A DNA stretch of 64,000 nt from positions 26,624,833 through 26,688,832 of the forward strand of contig NC_087062.1 of NCBI RefSeq assembly GCF_963678635.1, in the 5' to 3' direction. The notes below the pieces were generated by a model. That model was given only the letters and a program-made list of their open reading frames with translations. It searched no databases and was not told the origin of the DNA. The translations under genes were made by a program, and so were the position numbers. The DNA is from Symsagittifera roscoffensis (Eukaryota; Xenacoelomorpha; Acoela; Convolutidae). Shown here piece by piece: positions 35,540 through 46,892 of the stretch (position 1 is its first letter; each line of letters opens with the position of its first letter).

Positions 35540-37100
35540 TATTAACTAAATCAACAAGTGTTAATTGACTGAACGCGTATTTGAGATCTAGAGACGCGAA
35601 CTAATCGTTACCCGGAGATTTAAAGTTAGAGGTGATGCTTTCAGCGGTGGAATCTGATAACCCAAGCAAGTTAGGCATCCGGTATTCGTTCTTAATGATT
35701 CGAGAGTTCATTGACTTCGCGTCCATAGCCAATTTTACAGTACCGTCCTTCTTCGCCGTAATCACCACTGGTGCCAAAAAATGATCACTTGTACATTTGT
35801 TCTTACTATGTGCGTTTCCAGATTCAGCTTTTTGATCTTTCCACAGATTTCGCCTGTATGATTGGTGGATCTACCCAATCTGCTGAATATTTTTCGCAAT
35901 TTCCGACTAAGTTATTTCTCCTCTCCGAATTGTCTGGAGTGTCTTCAACTGAGAAGCCTAATTGTGCTGCCAGCCTCGTTTGGTTTAAGTTTATTCCCAA
36001 GTTAGAGAAAAATCCAAGCCCAACATGGGCATGGTTCTCTGATATGAAAAATTTTACCTTGTTGAGTATTCAATCATTGGATTTGATGTCCACTACAAAA
36101 ATGCCGTGCAATTTGATGGACGGTAATTGTAATCGACATAAGTCGCTTGAACTGGCTCTTTGGACATGTGAGACTTGGACATAGTGAGGCTGATTTATGT
36201 GTCTAATTTGGGTTTCGCTGTCTTAAGGCCAACAATTGAAACCAGATCCTTGTGTCGACTGTAGCGATGAAAAAAAAATCACTGGCTGGAATCACTGGCT
36301 GGTAATGTCCCCCGAAGACTTTTTGTTCTCCCTGTCGCTCCGTTTATGAACTCAAAATTTTTGAAAAACGAATTAGTCGAATGTTGTGAATTACTCAAAA
36401 TGAAGTACTCGAATTCACTGTCCGAGTCTCTGAAATTATACAATCTTCTTGCTCAATACACTCCTCGGAATTAATTTGGGCAATTTGGCCGATGAAATTG
36501 CAAACTTTTGCTGCTCGAACGACATGTAACACCTTTCGTCAGACATTTCTTTCTATGTTACACTGACGTTTTCTTTCCACTGACGTAACATGGTCGTCTT
36601 CCCCGTGGTAGTGGAGTTTGCTGTCTTCTAATGTTTTGAGTCTTGTCCCAAAGTTTTGCTCTCTTTATCCTCGACTGAGCGCAATTCGTGTCTGGATCAA
36701 ATAGAGACTCTGACTGCCCTGAACTGGCGAAGTTTGCGTAAATAGTTGAAGACTAATGGCTATGTTTTTGTAAAGCAATTGCATTAGCATGTACTTTCTC
36801 CTGCAAGAGAGCAGATTTCAGTGTCTCATGTCGACTGGCCCTCGGCCGATTAAAGAGTTCTCTCTGAATGTCTGGGAACCTCATTTTCGCGATAAAATTA
36901 CCTCGAATGACTTCTCGATCGTTGGCCTCTGCCGAAACACACTTGTTGTTTGACCTGCAAGACGTTAAAAATGCCCCTAGGCCTTTCATCTCTTCTTTTT
37001 CGAGTTATAACAATGCATTCGTTCGACCTCGTGATTGTTTTTTTTTCGTTGAGCAACAAAAACGCTTAAACAGCGTGGAAATATCTGAAGTTCGAGTAGT
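35540..37100 (-). pseudogene. Decayed Gypsy-like LTR retrotransposon (gag, protease, RT remnants)
   Basis: In minus-strand order: a gag-like frame (36989-36753, with ANDREVIRGNFIAKMRFPDI) comparable to DLFIGRIRDFEVQQQL in the Gypsy gag at 55754; degraded zinc-knuckle sequence near 36500-36600; a protease tail (about 36100-35985) resembling the LLGLDLQ region; and an RT start (about 35780-35545) with VITAKKDGTVKLAMDAKSMN and SLDLKYAFSQL. The same blocks in the same order occur in the plus-strand element at 55.5-62.6 kb, so the two are related. Stops and shifts are frequent. LTRs not identified. Confidence 0.7.
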
Positions 37101-37586
37101 TCATGTCCATATGGTCAAACTGTTGCAGAAATCTCTTTTTTTTCCTTAGATTTTTAGGACAACAAAAGACGGGATTTGATTATGATTTCCGCCTCATTTT
37201 AGTGCTTTCTTGGACCGATTCTTAGCCTTTTGCTTGTCGCACTGCTTTTGCCTCGTTTTCTTTCCGCGCTGCGATTCATTTCGGGCTATAAAACCGTAAG
37301 CGGCAAATCATATCATTCCAAATTGAATTGAGGTGACCAATTTACTCCTTTTCTAGCGTTATCAGACTCAAAATATATCATTTTGGACTCGGCGTAGCGT
37401 GTTGAGAGGGGCGGTAACAATGTGAAAACAAATGAAGAAAAACAAATGGTTGAATTGTTTCCAATTATTTGATCGTTTTCTGACAAAAAACGTCTTCATC
37501 GAGTCTAAACGACAGTTTGAATATTTAAAGCTTTGCCCTGATTAGAGCAGTTTTTTTCAGGCCCTAAATATGCGATAGTCTGAAAA

Positions 37587-38720
37587 ATGGCGAACTCTGT
37601 TTATTTTTCTATTTTATACTTTACTTCGTTGTTCAACATTCCAATTACCTTGGGCGGACTTTGTGTGCCAATAATATGCATAGCTTCTGTTCTTCTACTT
37701 TTTCACATTTATGTCGTGGCTTCCTACAACTTCCGAGTCGATTATTGGACAGAACCGGTTCAGTATTTATTCGTGTCATTATCTGCCTACGAGGCGTTCA
37801 ATTGTTTACTTTTTGGAATATTTTTTTATTTGGATTTTGAGAATCTGGACATCAGTTCTTTTCACGTAGAAGAAACCGATGGCAGAAGAAAATGGAGTCG
37901 AATTTTTCAGCTCCTTTTCTTTTCATCTACGGATGTAATAGGTGCTCATTTAGTAGCTTTGCTTCTCGCAATTAACCGTTACTTCAGCATCGTTGACATA
38001 CGTTATTATGGCTATTTCTTCACTAAATGGAAAATAAGACTCTACTTTTTACTAATCATGGCTTTCAACTTTGCTGTCAATGCCGTACTTATAGTGGTTG
38101 GATTATCTTTAAATGCCATTTTATCCCGAGAAAATAAACACAGCGACGAGCCAGATGTCAAAGTTTTCTGGACTTTTATTTGGGTCAAACGTGTAGTTAA
38201 AACAATATTTTCAGTCGTGATTATTATGAGCATCGCATGTCTGTACAGTCATGTACAACGCTTCAAGTCCTCGGATATTTCTTTTAAGGAAGAAATGAAC
38301 AAAATATCAGTCGAAATAAGCAATGATGACGACAACGAATCAACACCATTGCGATTACGAAACATTTTCGAGGAATCTATTAAAATGGACAAACTTTATC
38401 TAAAGTCAGTTAACGTTTCCGTTTTTGCTACCGTGGCTTGTTTTCTAATTCACGACATTCTTGAATGGATTGTTTTTGGGTTGTCCATGCATTTTTGGGT
38501 TTGTTTTCATGATGAGACAATGGAAAACTGCTTCAGAGAGTTCAGATTTCTCTACTCGGATCCGGTTATTTTTCCAGCGGTTGTGAATCCGATTGTATTC
38601 TTGTTGAACAACGCCGATTTTAGAATAAAACTTAAAAGACCTTTTCGTGCTCTTAAAAATTGGATTTTAAGCATTTGTGTTTCTAAAAGAAAGATGAATT
38701 GTAAAATAAGAGTTAAATAA
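37587..38720 (+). CDS. Seven-transmembrane receptor (class A GPCR-like), single exon
   Basis: Predicted plasma-membrane receptor of 377 aa, intact from ATG to TAA with no intron. Hydrophobic segments fall at about residues 20-46, 58-82, 107-132, 150-175, 195-222, 272-303 and 321-342. The end of the third reads AINRYFSIV, with NRY (130-132) in place of DRY. The seventh contains NPIVF (334-338) in place of NPxxY, followed by a basic helix-8-like stretch (FRIKLKRPFRALKNW). The third intracellular loop is acidic (EISNDDDNES). There is no obvious N-terminal signal peptide. TTTTTTTCAG lies 27 bp upstream of the ATG, so a 5'-UTR intron is possible. Ligand unknown; single-exon receptors with weakened DRY/NPxxY motifs are common among invertebrate chemoreceptor and peptide-receptor expansions. 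On the plus strand, it would lie inside an intron of the minus-strand gene if that gene is continuous. Confidence 0.85.
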   Translation: MANSVYFSILYFTSLFNIPITLGGLCVPIICIASVLLLFHIYVVASYNFRVDYWTEPVQYLFVSLSAYEAFNCLLFGIFFYLDFENLDISSFHVEETDGRRKWSRIFQLLFFSSTDVIGAHLVALLLAINRYFSIVDIRYYGYFFTKWKIRLYFLLIMAFNFAVNAVLIVVGLSLNAILSRENKHSDEPDVKVFWTFIWVKRVVKTIFSVVIIMSIACLYSHVQRFKSSDISFKEEMNKISVEISNDDDNESTPLRLRNIFEESIKMDKLYLKSVNVSVFATVACFLIHDILEWIVFGLSMHFWVCFHDETMENCFREFRFLYSDPVIFPAVVNPIVFLLNNADFRIKLKRPFRALKNWILSICVSKRKMNCKIRVK

Positions 38721-38724
38721 TAGA

Positions 38725-39820
38725 TCTGATGAGAATTAAATTTTGTAGAGACCCACTTATTTTCTTTTATTTTCTTTACTTTATTTTGAACTGTATAAAA
38801 AACTTAACGAGCATTCCATAGAGAATCATATTGAAAAACAATTCAATTTTCTTCAGAAATGCGCTGATTGAAATTAACCTTAAGTACCTATAAAAATCTG
38901 TAATTACTTTAAATATCAACAAATAATTTAAAAGTTAGAGTGCACAAAAAAAAATTCAGTTAAATTAACCAAAAAAAAGTTAATTCAAAATTTATTATTA
39001 CCCATTATAATCTAAACTTTGTACCATGAATAATCACTGATATCAAAATAACTAAAGTGAGTTTACTTTATTTTTTCTTTCGATTTTGCAACCAAAATTT
39101 TAGCAACTGTTTCGTTTGCGCGCTTGCAAATGAACCAAGTTCAGATCAACAATCTGAGAGTAAAATTTGATATACTCAATCAAAATGTCGCAGAAATTTG
39201 AAAAGAAAAAACTTAATTTTAGTAATGGAAAAGTGTTTTGTTGAGTTTTGAAAAGAAACGAAATACCTTAATTATGAAGAAAAAATTATAACAGTAGTTG
39301 AAGTCTTGTTTTGAAGTCTTAAGTAATGTATTTTTGGTGGAAAACAAGGAGACGGGTCTCTTCTAGACAATAAAAATAAAGCTGAGCAAACTCTACAAAG
39401 GAAACGCATTCCAGCGAGTAATTGTACAAACTAGGCCGTGAACTGATATTTTTATACTGTTTTTTTTTCGAACGAAAAAATTAACTTTTTTATTAAATCG
39501 TGATCAAACTTTTGGCTGATACTTTTTTCTTGTTGGGTGATTTGCTTTGGTTTTTATTCAATTTTTGTCTCCGATAATTGTCTATTAATTTCAGTGTCTA
39601 GAGCAAAACCGTCTCTTTGTCATTAGCCGTATCTTCTAACAACTAAAATAAAAAGATTAATTCGGTATGGCTTGTTGAGTGTTCAAATTTGCAGAGCAAA
39701 ATCTTAAGCAAGTATAACTGTTTGCTACGCAAGTAGCACAGAAAGTTCTTTTCACATTCAGAAAAAAAACACTAAGAAAATGTTTTGGTTTACAATAATG
39801 GCTTTGTTCGAGCGTGATGT
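38725..39820. other. Non-coding stretch downstream of the receptor gene
   Basis: No frame or repeat end recognised. A candidate AATAAA lies near 39375, far from the receptor stop codon. The BEL/Pao 3' LTR starts at its right edge. Confidence 0.4.
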
Positions 39821-39822
39821 GA

Positions 39823-40185
39823 TATGTGCGCGCTCAATCTCCGTGGTATGATTTAAAAACGAAATATCATAAACAAATTCGTATTCTCGGCAATACAAAA
39901 TTCATCGGCCATGCTAGCTAATTTCATCCAAATTTTGCAGTTATACAAGTTCATAACTTCACCAATACAGCTTCAAAAACAAATTGGCGCAAGCTAGCCA
40001 CAAGAACCGGTCGGTAATGTCCTTGAGACAAATTGATCTTTTTTTAGCGGTCAGCCTTAATCAAGGCTGAACCGAATTAGAATAAAAAAACAGTTAAAAT
40101 AGGATATAACCCCCTTTTTTAGTATATTAATACATGGGGAGGTGGGGGACTCGAACCTACGTCAACTGTTATGTTACGTTACTTT
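39823..40185 (-). repeat. BEL/Pao 3' LTR
   Basis: Matches 48998-49351 along its whole length with scattered differences (for example TACATGGGGAGG against TACTTGAGCAGG). It contains the hairpin TCAGCCTT-AATC-AAGGCTGA (40051-40070; also at 49217-49236), a candidate transcript-end or packaging structure. Confidence 0.85.
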
Positions 40186-40204
40186 GTCTTAGTCCGCTTG
40201 GCCA
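40147..40204 (-). other. tRNA-like Pol III boxes at the BEL 3' LTR edge
   Basis: On the minus strand, TGGCCAAGCGG (A-box match, 40204-40194) is followed 47 nt later by GGTTCGAGTCC (B-box match, 40157-40147), the arrangement of a tRNA-Leu/Ser-type gene. The A box lies in the internal region and the B box in the LTR, so the pair straddles the LTR start. Acceptor and anticodon stems do not pair, so I do not call a working tRNA. Confidence 0.6.
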
Positions 40205-40232
40205 ACTGTGCTTATGGTTGTTACATTTTGGT

Positions 40233-41039
40233 TCAATTTTGTGCATTTATACTCTCGCACATTTGCGCTGCAACATCCTCCACCCCTAAACAAGGAAGAA
40301 CAGGAGCGAGCTTTACGGTCGGGCGGGTCAGTTCGCTCGTAACGGTCTTTATGTCGGCGGATCTCGCGCATGCGTCCTTGCCATAGTGCAGTGTTAGGAC
40401 ACGTGCGAGTGAATAATGTCCACGTGGAGTGTCAGGCTCTATGACACAAACCAAGTCGCCAGCTTTCAACTTAACGTCTAACTGGTTGTGCCACTTTGCC
40501 CTCCTATTGAGGGAAGGAACGTATTCCCGCCCGCATCCACCGTGTCCATTTTGCGTTAGCGTATGATTGCGCTCTGGCGAAATGCTTCTTATAGTCGAAG
40601 TTTTCTTCGAAACTTAGCGACGGAAAACTCGCTGCGTGTTGACCAAGGATAAAATGATTCGGGGTCAACGCCTCTAGATCTAGCGGATCGGAACTAACGG
40701 CTGTTATCGGTCTAGCGTTGAGTGATTGCTCAACAAGGCAACAAGGCACAGCGTGGTTCTTAGAACCTCCTCAGTTACTCTTCTGTTGCCTAGGATGTCA
40801 TACAAGACGCGCTTAACACTCCGAACTAATCGCTCCCAGGAGCCACTATAGTGCGGTACGCTGGGTGGATTGAGTTTCCACTTGATCCCTTTCTGAACAA
40901 AAACAGCGGGTGCGAGCTTGTTCCAACTCTCAACGCAAGCTAAGAGTTCTTTCTGAGCGCCAACAAAGTTCGTGCCGTTGTCGGACATGATGGTAGTTGG
41001 AGTACCGCGACGTGCAATAAACCTCTCTACGCCCATCAC
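40233..41039 (-). pseudogene. BEL/Pao integrase core and C-terminal tail, frameshifted
   Basis: The frame at 41039-40704 contains MSDNGTNFVGAQKELLAC (second catalytic Asp) and HYSGSWERLVRSVK (catalytic Glu). The next frame, 40749-40504, continues with TPNHFILGQ, typical of the tail after BEL integrases. A third, 40469-40233, has KAGDLVCVIEPDTPRGHYSL, a DUF5641-like end. Each boundary is a frame change. The start at 41039 is artificial and results from a 25-bp duplication (see 41017-41063). Confidence 0.8.
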
Positions 41040-41063
41040 ACATAAACCTCTCTACGCCCATCA
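41017..41063 (-). repeat. 25-bp tandem duplication inside integrase
   Basis: ATAAACCTCTCTACGCCCAT occurs at 41017 and again at 41042, an offset of 25 bp. Because 25 is not a multiple of three, it shifts the integrase frame exactly where the upstream frame ends. It is a clear inactivating lesion. Confidence 0.9.
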
Positions 41064-42592
41064 TCGAGCGAGGGGACCACTTCAATATGCACCGCTCTAG
41101 TGGTGAGACAGGTGAACAAAAAACCCCACCTCTTTTCCGTACGTCTCCGGATTGGAACTAGGAACGGCCCAAAGTAGTCGACATCTGCGTTAGAGAAAGG
41201 AGGTTGCTTGTAACCCAGCCTTTCAAAGGGCAGATCAGCCATAATATGAGTTACTGTTTGCGCTTTGCGTTTTCGGCACGCAACGCAAGTACTTTCAATG
41301 TTTCGCAGCAACCATCGCAAATTTAACACAACATACTTCAAATTAACCACCGCACGCATGTAATCCAAGCCTTGATGGAAATTCCTAACGTGCAAGTGCT
41401 GAACCAATAACCGAACAACCGCGTGACGTTCATCAAGTATAATTTGATGCTTGCTATCGAAATCGGAATTACCCAAGCGGCTGATGCGCCCAGTCGAGCG
41501 AAGGATGCCAGCTGGTCTAATTAACGGCAAATACTTGGAGATCCGACTATTCTTCGTGATAACTTTACCGGCTCTTAGTAGTTTTAGCTCACTAGGGAAT
41601 GTCTCACCCTGGGACAGATAAATGAGCTTCTGTTCAGCAATATCCATTTCAGACGGGTCTGTAATTTCTAATATACTCGATTGGAAATGTTTATGGGATG
41701 ACAGCCATCTTAACAAAAATGCTACTGTGCGTTTGTATTTTACAACTGAATTGAATCTCTCCCATTTTCCGAAGGGAAGATTTTTTTCTGTCAAAACATC
41801 GACGACGAAATTTGACGAATTTTCCAGACAAATGTTGATATCACATGATAGTCCTTTGAGTCTTATTTTATCAATAACCCTTGTATCGGGCTTGAACGGC
41901 CAATCGGTTGTTCTCAGTATACTAGGGCTATTAACCCAGCTGCTTTCCGTGAGGGCTTCCGAAGAAATCCCTCGTGTACCGGTATCAGCTGGGTTATCAC
42001 CGCTAAGTATGTGATGCCACTGATCAGTGGTGGTAGACTCCAGAATCTCACCAGTGCGATTACTAACAAAAACGGGTAGTTTACTACAAGAGTGAAGCCA
42101 CTGAAGAACAGTGGTACTATCTGTCCAATTGAAAATATCCGTAACTTTGAAAGTAAGACCTTTCAAAAAATTTTCTTTTAAGCCGGTTGCAAGAAGAGCC
42201 GCTTGAAGCTCTAACTTTGGAAAGGAAAGCGCTTTCATAGGCGCGACGCGGGCTTTGCCAAATACAAAGGCTAATTCGGTCTGATGGGAGCTTGCAAGTC
42301 GCGCACGAAGGAAAGCGACGGCACAGAAAACATCCTGCAAACTATCACCGAGCATATGAAGTTCTATTCGGTCGAAAGGCTCAGTGAAATAGCAGCGAGG
42401 TATTGTCAGAGAACCTAACAAATGAAGACCTGAGTGCCACTCAAAGAATTTCTTTTTGATTTCCTCTGACAGATCATCGTCCCATTTTTGATCGCTGATT
42501 CGCCAGATATCTTTTAAAAGAAGGCGAGCCTTCACGGTATTCGGAGCCACTAACCCAATTGGATCAAAAACAGAGGAAACAAAACTCAACAC
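41036..42592 (-). pseudogene. BEL/Pao RNase H and integrase N-terminal part
   Basis: 518-codon frame. The start LSFVSSVFDPIGLVAPNTV is the conserved RT-thumb/A17-linked segment of BEL pol. RNase H-like blocks follow (PKLELQAALLATGL, WTDSTTVLQWLH, NPADTGTRG). Then comes the integrase zinc-binding region (HLHVRNFHQG and CVACRKRK) and the first catalytic Asp in VDYFGPF. It joins to the RT across a frame change at about 42600 and to the integrase core across the 25-bp duplication. Confidence 0.85.
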
Positions 42593-42626
42593 GGTACGAT
42601 GAGTGATTGCTTTGTCTAGTGGACGA

Positions 42627-43286
42627 TCAACCCCTAGAACTAACGACTAAGGTAACTTTTACGTGATCCCACTTAAGACCCAGAAAATGCGACGACTGGT
42701 CTGAACTCGCACAAATATCTTTAACAGAGGAATTGGACTCACGGTTGTCCGGAGCAAGAGCGGTTGTTACGTCGGGGACGTTGCTGACAAATTTTGTCAG
42801 GCTAAACCCACCTAGTTTAAGCAACGAGATTAAATCCCTACCTAATTTCAAGGCGTCATCCCTGTTTTGAAAAGAATCCAGATAATCATCCATATAAAAT
42901 TTCTGGACAACAGCCGAAGCAGCTTCGGGGTACTCAGCTTGATTATCCGATGCAGTCTTCTGCAAAGCAAAATTCGCACAAGTCGGCGAGTCACGAGCAC
43001 CAAAAATGTGACGCGTATATTGGTGAACTACCACACTTGATATGGGGTCCTCCCGCCACAAAAAACAAAGAGAAGGTTGATCTTCTTCACAGACTCCAAC
43101 CTGTAAAAACATTCCTTCAATGTCAGCTGAAACGGCTTGTTTATGCTGACGGAATCTTAAAAGTACAAAAAGGAGATTTTGAGGGAGATCCGGGCCAACC
43201 AACAGAGATTTGTTCAAGGAAGCGCCATGACACTTCGATGCCCCATTGAGGACTCGGCGCACCTTACCGGGTTTATTCGGGTTCAA
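42627..43286 (-). pseudogene. BEL/Pao reverse transcriptase
   Basis: 220-codon frame with the RT blocks VRRVLNGASKCHGASLN, AVSADIEGMFLQV, FGARDSPTCANFAL and the catalytic FYMDDYLDSF. It is separated from the protease frame upstream by a frame change near 43300 and from RNase H downstream near 42600. Catalytic residues are present but the polyprotein cannot be read continuously. Confidence 0.85.
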
Positions 43287-43322
43287 TACCGGGTGATGCG
43301 GGAGATACCACTCACGATCGGC

Positions 43323-44170
43323 TCATGATTTGGGATCGTGTGCCTTAACGGTTATGACATAACCTTTATGTATATATTCTCTAATTGTTTCGGCGTATTT
43401 TTCACGGAGCGACGGATCCTTATCTAGCCCTTTTTCCAAAGACTTTAATTGAGCTAAGGAGGAAAAATAGTTACATGGTAAAGTACTTTCCTTATCGTTC
43501 CAAAGCATTGGTACAATGTACCTCTCACCATCGTGAAAGGTGTAATTTTTCAAAACGGACAAAGCGCGTTTGTCGGCGGCGGAACGGGCATCTACTTGCT
43601 TGAAGGCTCCATATGACTCCAACTCATACCAAGTTTTAGTTTGGTCCGCAAGAGACATGTCTTCGACAACACACTTAAAGCAAGACGAGTTCGACTTAAA
43701 GGACGGCGGTAACGGACCACTTAAAACCCAACCTATCGGAAGGCGTACGGCGCACGGTGAAATAGAGTCCTCCCCCAGAAGGTACTCAATGGTTCTTATG
43801 GCATGGTAGAAATCCTGTCCAATAATTATTTTGACGTCCTCATAATTATAACGTATAGGTTTGATCGGAGCCAACTGCGCGTATTTTTCCTGTAATTCAG
43901 GAATACTTATGCTATCCGATCCAATCCGAATAAGATCCTTAACATAAGCTCGAAAAGAAAACAAAAATTGACTAATATTCGTTCCGGGTGAAAATTGAAA
44001 ACTTGCTTGATGAGTTTTCATCAAGCTCGTGGAATTGAATCCATTTATGGTGAGGTTAACGGGAGTGCCAACCAAATGGAGGCGTTTTACGAGATCGGCC
44101 GATACCCATGAGTGCGTGGAAGTACTATCGCAAAGAGCTAGGGCATTAGTAATCGTCGCATCCGAAGAGA
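43323..44170 (-). pseudogene. BEL/Pao aspartic protease and RT-linked region (DUF1758/A17-like)
   Basis: The continuous frame reaches from about 44160 (NALALCDSTSTHSWVS) to 43323. The active-site triad appears as D-S-T rather than the usual DSG/DTG. Further on are VKIIIGQDFYHAI and LPIGWVLSGPLP, the hallmarks of the end of this domain, then a linker leading to RT. It is separated from gag by a frame change around 44170-44250. Confidence 0.8.
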
Positions 44171-44251
44171 CGCGAGTGATGCAACTGGCAGGAGGCCTTT
44201 AGTTGACTCCTGGCTATGAATATCGCCGACGGCAGCGTTAGTCGATACATG

Positions 44252-45484
44252 TTAAGTGTTTGCGTTACCTGACGCCGGGGAACTTTTAGAATCCTTAGGA
44301 GGAAACATTTTCTCAGCTCCATGTAAGAGCACGTTGTGCGTGCTTTCACAATCTGGCTTGGGGCACTTTCTGGCCTTGCTACAATTACGAAAACTGTGAT
44401 TGCTCTGTAAACACGCAAAGCAAAATTTTTGTTCAGCTACATGTTTCGCTCGCTGCGTAGCGTTTTTCTCTTTGAATACGGCGCAATTCCAAAGAGCGTG
44501 TTGACCTTTACATACAGAACATGAAGGGAATTTTGGTTTTTCCTTAGTCTTATCACTCACCTTTGCATTACTAGCAAACACTTTCGTACCTACTTTTTGC
44601 CTCACTGGTTCTTCAGACTTAACCTTAGAATTAATTGTTTTTAACCTCTCATGACCCTCCGTTTTTTCTTTCAGCCGTTCGTTGAAATCTAGCAGAGTTG
44701 GTCGATACCACTGGCGTCTTACGGTTTGCATTGACCATGCTTCCTTAACGTTTGGCGGAAGCTTACTCACAGCCTGATTCAGTAAGTCGACACTTTTCAG
44801 GTCATCGTTAAAAGATAAAGACTTGAATACGGCAACCAGTCCAGAAATTGTAGAGGAAAAGCTAATTACATTTTCCGAGTTATGCAATTTCAGCGGCGGA
44901 AAATTACTCAATTTATCTAAATGAGCCCCTACTACAGCATGCGGCTGCCCGAACTTTCTTTGAAGAGTTGCTAATGCGTCTTTATATAGCATTCCGCTAT
45001 AGCTATACTCAGCGATTGCGGATTTTGATTTGCCCACTACGAGCGTTTTCAGGTAGGTAAGCTTTTCATCGTCACTGATTATGGCTGAATCGACCGTCGA
45101 TATGAACTGCCTTAACCACTCATGCCAATTAAGTGGGTTGCCATCGAACCGGGTCAGCTTCCACTCAGGGAGATGATCTTTTCGGCTGTGCATGAGTATA
45201 TTAACCAACTCTCGTGTCAAAAGTGGACGCTCGACGTCTGCACCAGGTGAGTTACCGGGAGTTGGCGCTGTGTAACTCGAAGAATTACCGTGATAATCAG
45301 GAACCAACGGTTGATTAGCATGTGAAAAATTTTCAGGCTGCGCAAAGAACACAGTCCCTTCACTTGTATAAGAAACAAAAATATTCGTAGGAACAATCGG
45401 AGTTACTGCGAAAAAAACAGTTGTCGAAGGAACGTAGTGCTGATGAGTTGACATTAAAGGGGCAGCAACAGCTGGTCTCCACAA
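44252..45484 (-). pseudogene. BEL/Pao gag, DUF1759-like region and zinc knuckles
   Basis: 411-codon frame. WKLTRFDGNPLNWHEWLRQF and the following helical region match the DUF1759 capsid-like part. Near the C-terminus are zinc-knuckle-like motifs (CSVCKGQHALWNC, then CFACLQSNHSFRNC). It is followed by protease after a frame change. The N-terminal half of gag is in separate frames upstream. Confidence 0.85.
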
Positions 45485-45490
45485 ATTACT

Positions 45491-46820
45491 TTAAGGATTA
45501 TAGTGGTCACTTGAAAAGTTATAACTACTAACGGGAACACCCATATGTTGTTGTGATGTGATTACAGGTGCTTGGTGGCCAGTCACTACTGATCCTGTAG
45601 TTTGATGACTTGAACAAACCTGATTAATTGCTGTTGATGCAGGAACGAACGGTGCTACACCAGAAGGAAATTCTGCAGATGTTGGTGGAGCAAAATAGTT
45701 TTCAGAAGTTACCGGGACTACTGACCCTGTGTTTGGATTGCCTAGCACCGGTTGAGTGGACAGAAAAGTTTGCTGAGGCAAATTATTAGAAACAGGTTGA
45801 ATGACTTGCTGTAACCCTACGGGATTGTTAACGGAAACCTGCGATCGGACCAAATTCGACAAATTATGTTGTTGTTTGTGAATGTGGTTACTGTAATACA
45901 ATCCCGGATCACCAAAAGTTGCCTGGCCATTATTCACTCCTGTAAAGCTTGATGAGACCAAGTAGTTTGTTGATGCAGGATAAGTTGCCTCAGGAGCTGT
46001 TGAACGAACGTGCTGCTCTTGATTGGGAACTACAACAGCATCAGGCTGATTGTGGTCGACAGATTCGACCCAGTGACGCGTACGATCCTTTTCGTCTATT
46101 TTTCCGACAACTCATCTTCTAACTCAAGCCCTTTCAACTCAATTTCTGCCAGTTTTTTCTTGTGTTCTTCAGCCAATTCTTCCAACTCTAAACTGCTTTG
46201 TTGTTCTAAAAAAAGTTGTTTCATTTTGTTTTGCTGCTCTTTCAGTCTCAATGATACCTTTGCCTGCCTCTCAAGTTCCTCTTGTTGTTTCTTTAAAATC
46301 ATTAAAACGCGCTTTTTCTCAGAAAGTGTTTTCGACGGAGCGGCGGTATAACTAGATTTCTGAGAACCCGATTGCTGATGTCGGCTGCTTCGATGAGACA
46401 ACTTAGAGCGGGTATCTGTTTTATGCGACTGGGGTTTTTCACTTTTTTCAGAATGATGAGAAACTTTTGAGCTGCTATTTTGTCCGGCTTTGTTACTGCC
46501 TCAAAATTTGTTTTATATGTGATAGCTTCCTGCAGAACTTTATCGTTGCTTTGAGTCAAATTATGAAGCCACATATCCTGTGCCGGTATCAATTCGTCGG
46601 GATTGGCACTTTTTGCAGCCATATCAATCAACTCATTATTTATCTCGACCGCTTGTTCTATATAGTTCCTACATTTTTCAATATAAGTATCAATTTTTGA
46701 GCAACGACTCTGATTCTTTATGTCTTCTAAAATTATTTCGTGGCATTTATAAAGTTCGTTTTCGAGATTGCTACGTTTCTCAAACAACTTCTTAATTTTC
46801 TTCTGAAACTTAACTTCCAT
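45491..46820 (-). pseudogene. BEL/Pao gag N-terminal part, coiled coil and Gln/Ser-rich linker, broken
   Basis: The likely gag start is the ATG at 46820 (MEVKFQKKIKKLFEKRSNLE), which opens an alpha-helical region. A frame change near 46310-46400 leads to a Lys/Glu/Leu coiled coil (46401-46096), then a stop-containing gap, then a Ser/Asn/Gln-rich linker (45961-45491). A stop separates this from the DUF1759 frame. This kind of coiled coil ahead of DUF1759 is usual for BEL gag. Confidence 0.7.
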
Positions 46821-46892
46821 GCTTAATAATTTCAGAAATAAACGACTCTCAGAAAATACTTTATTTTCACTCAAGTAAATCCACAAAATACT

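Noticed and set aside
35771-36184. 137-codon plus-strand frame
   Set aside because: It is antisense to the decayed Gypsy protease/RT remnants, which explain the protein-like composition.
40171-40386. Plus-strand frame beside the BEL 3' LTR
   Set aside because: Antisense to the pol C-terminal tail and crosses the LTR edge.
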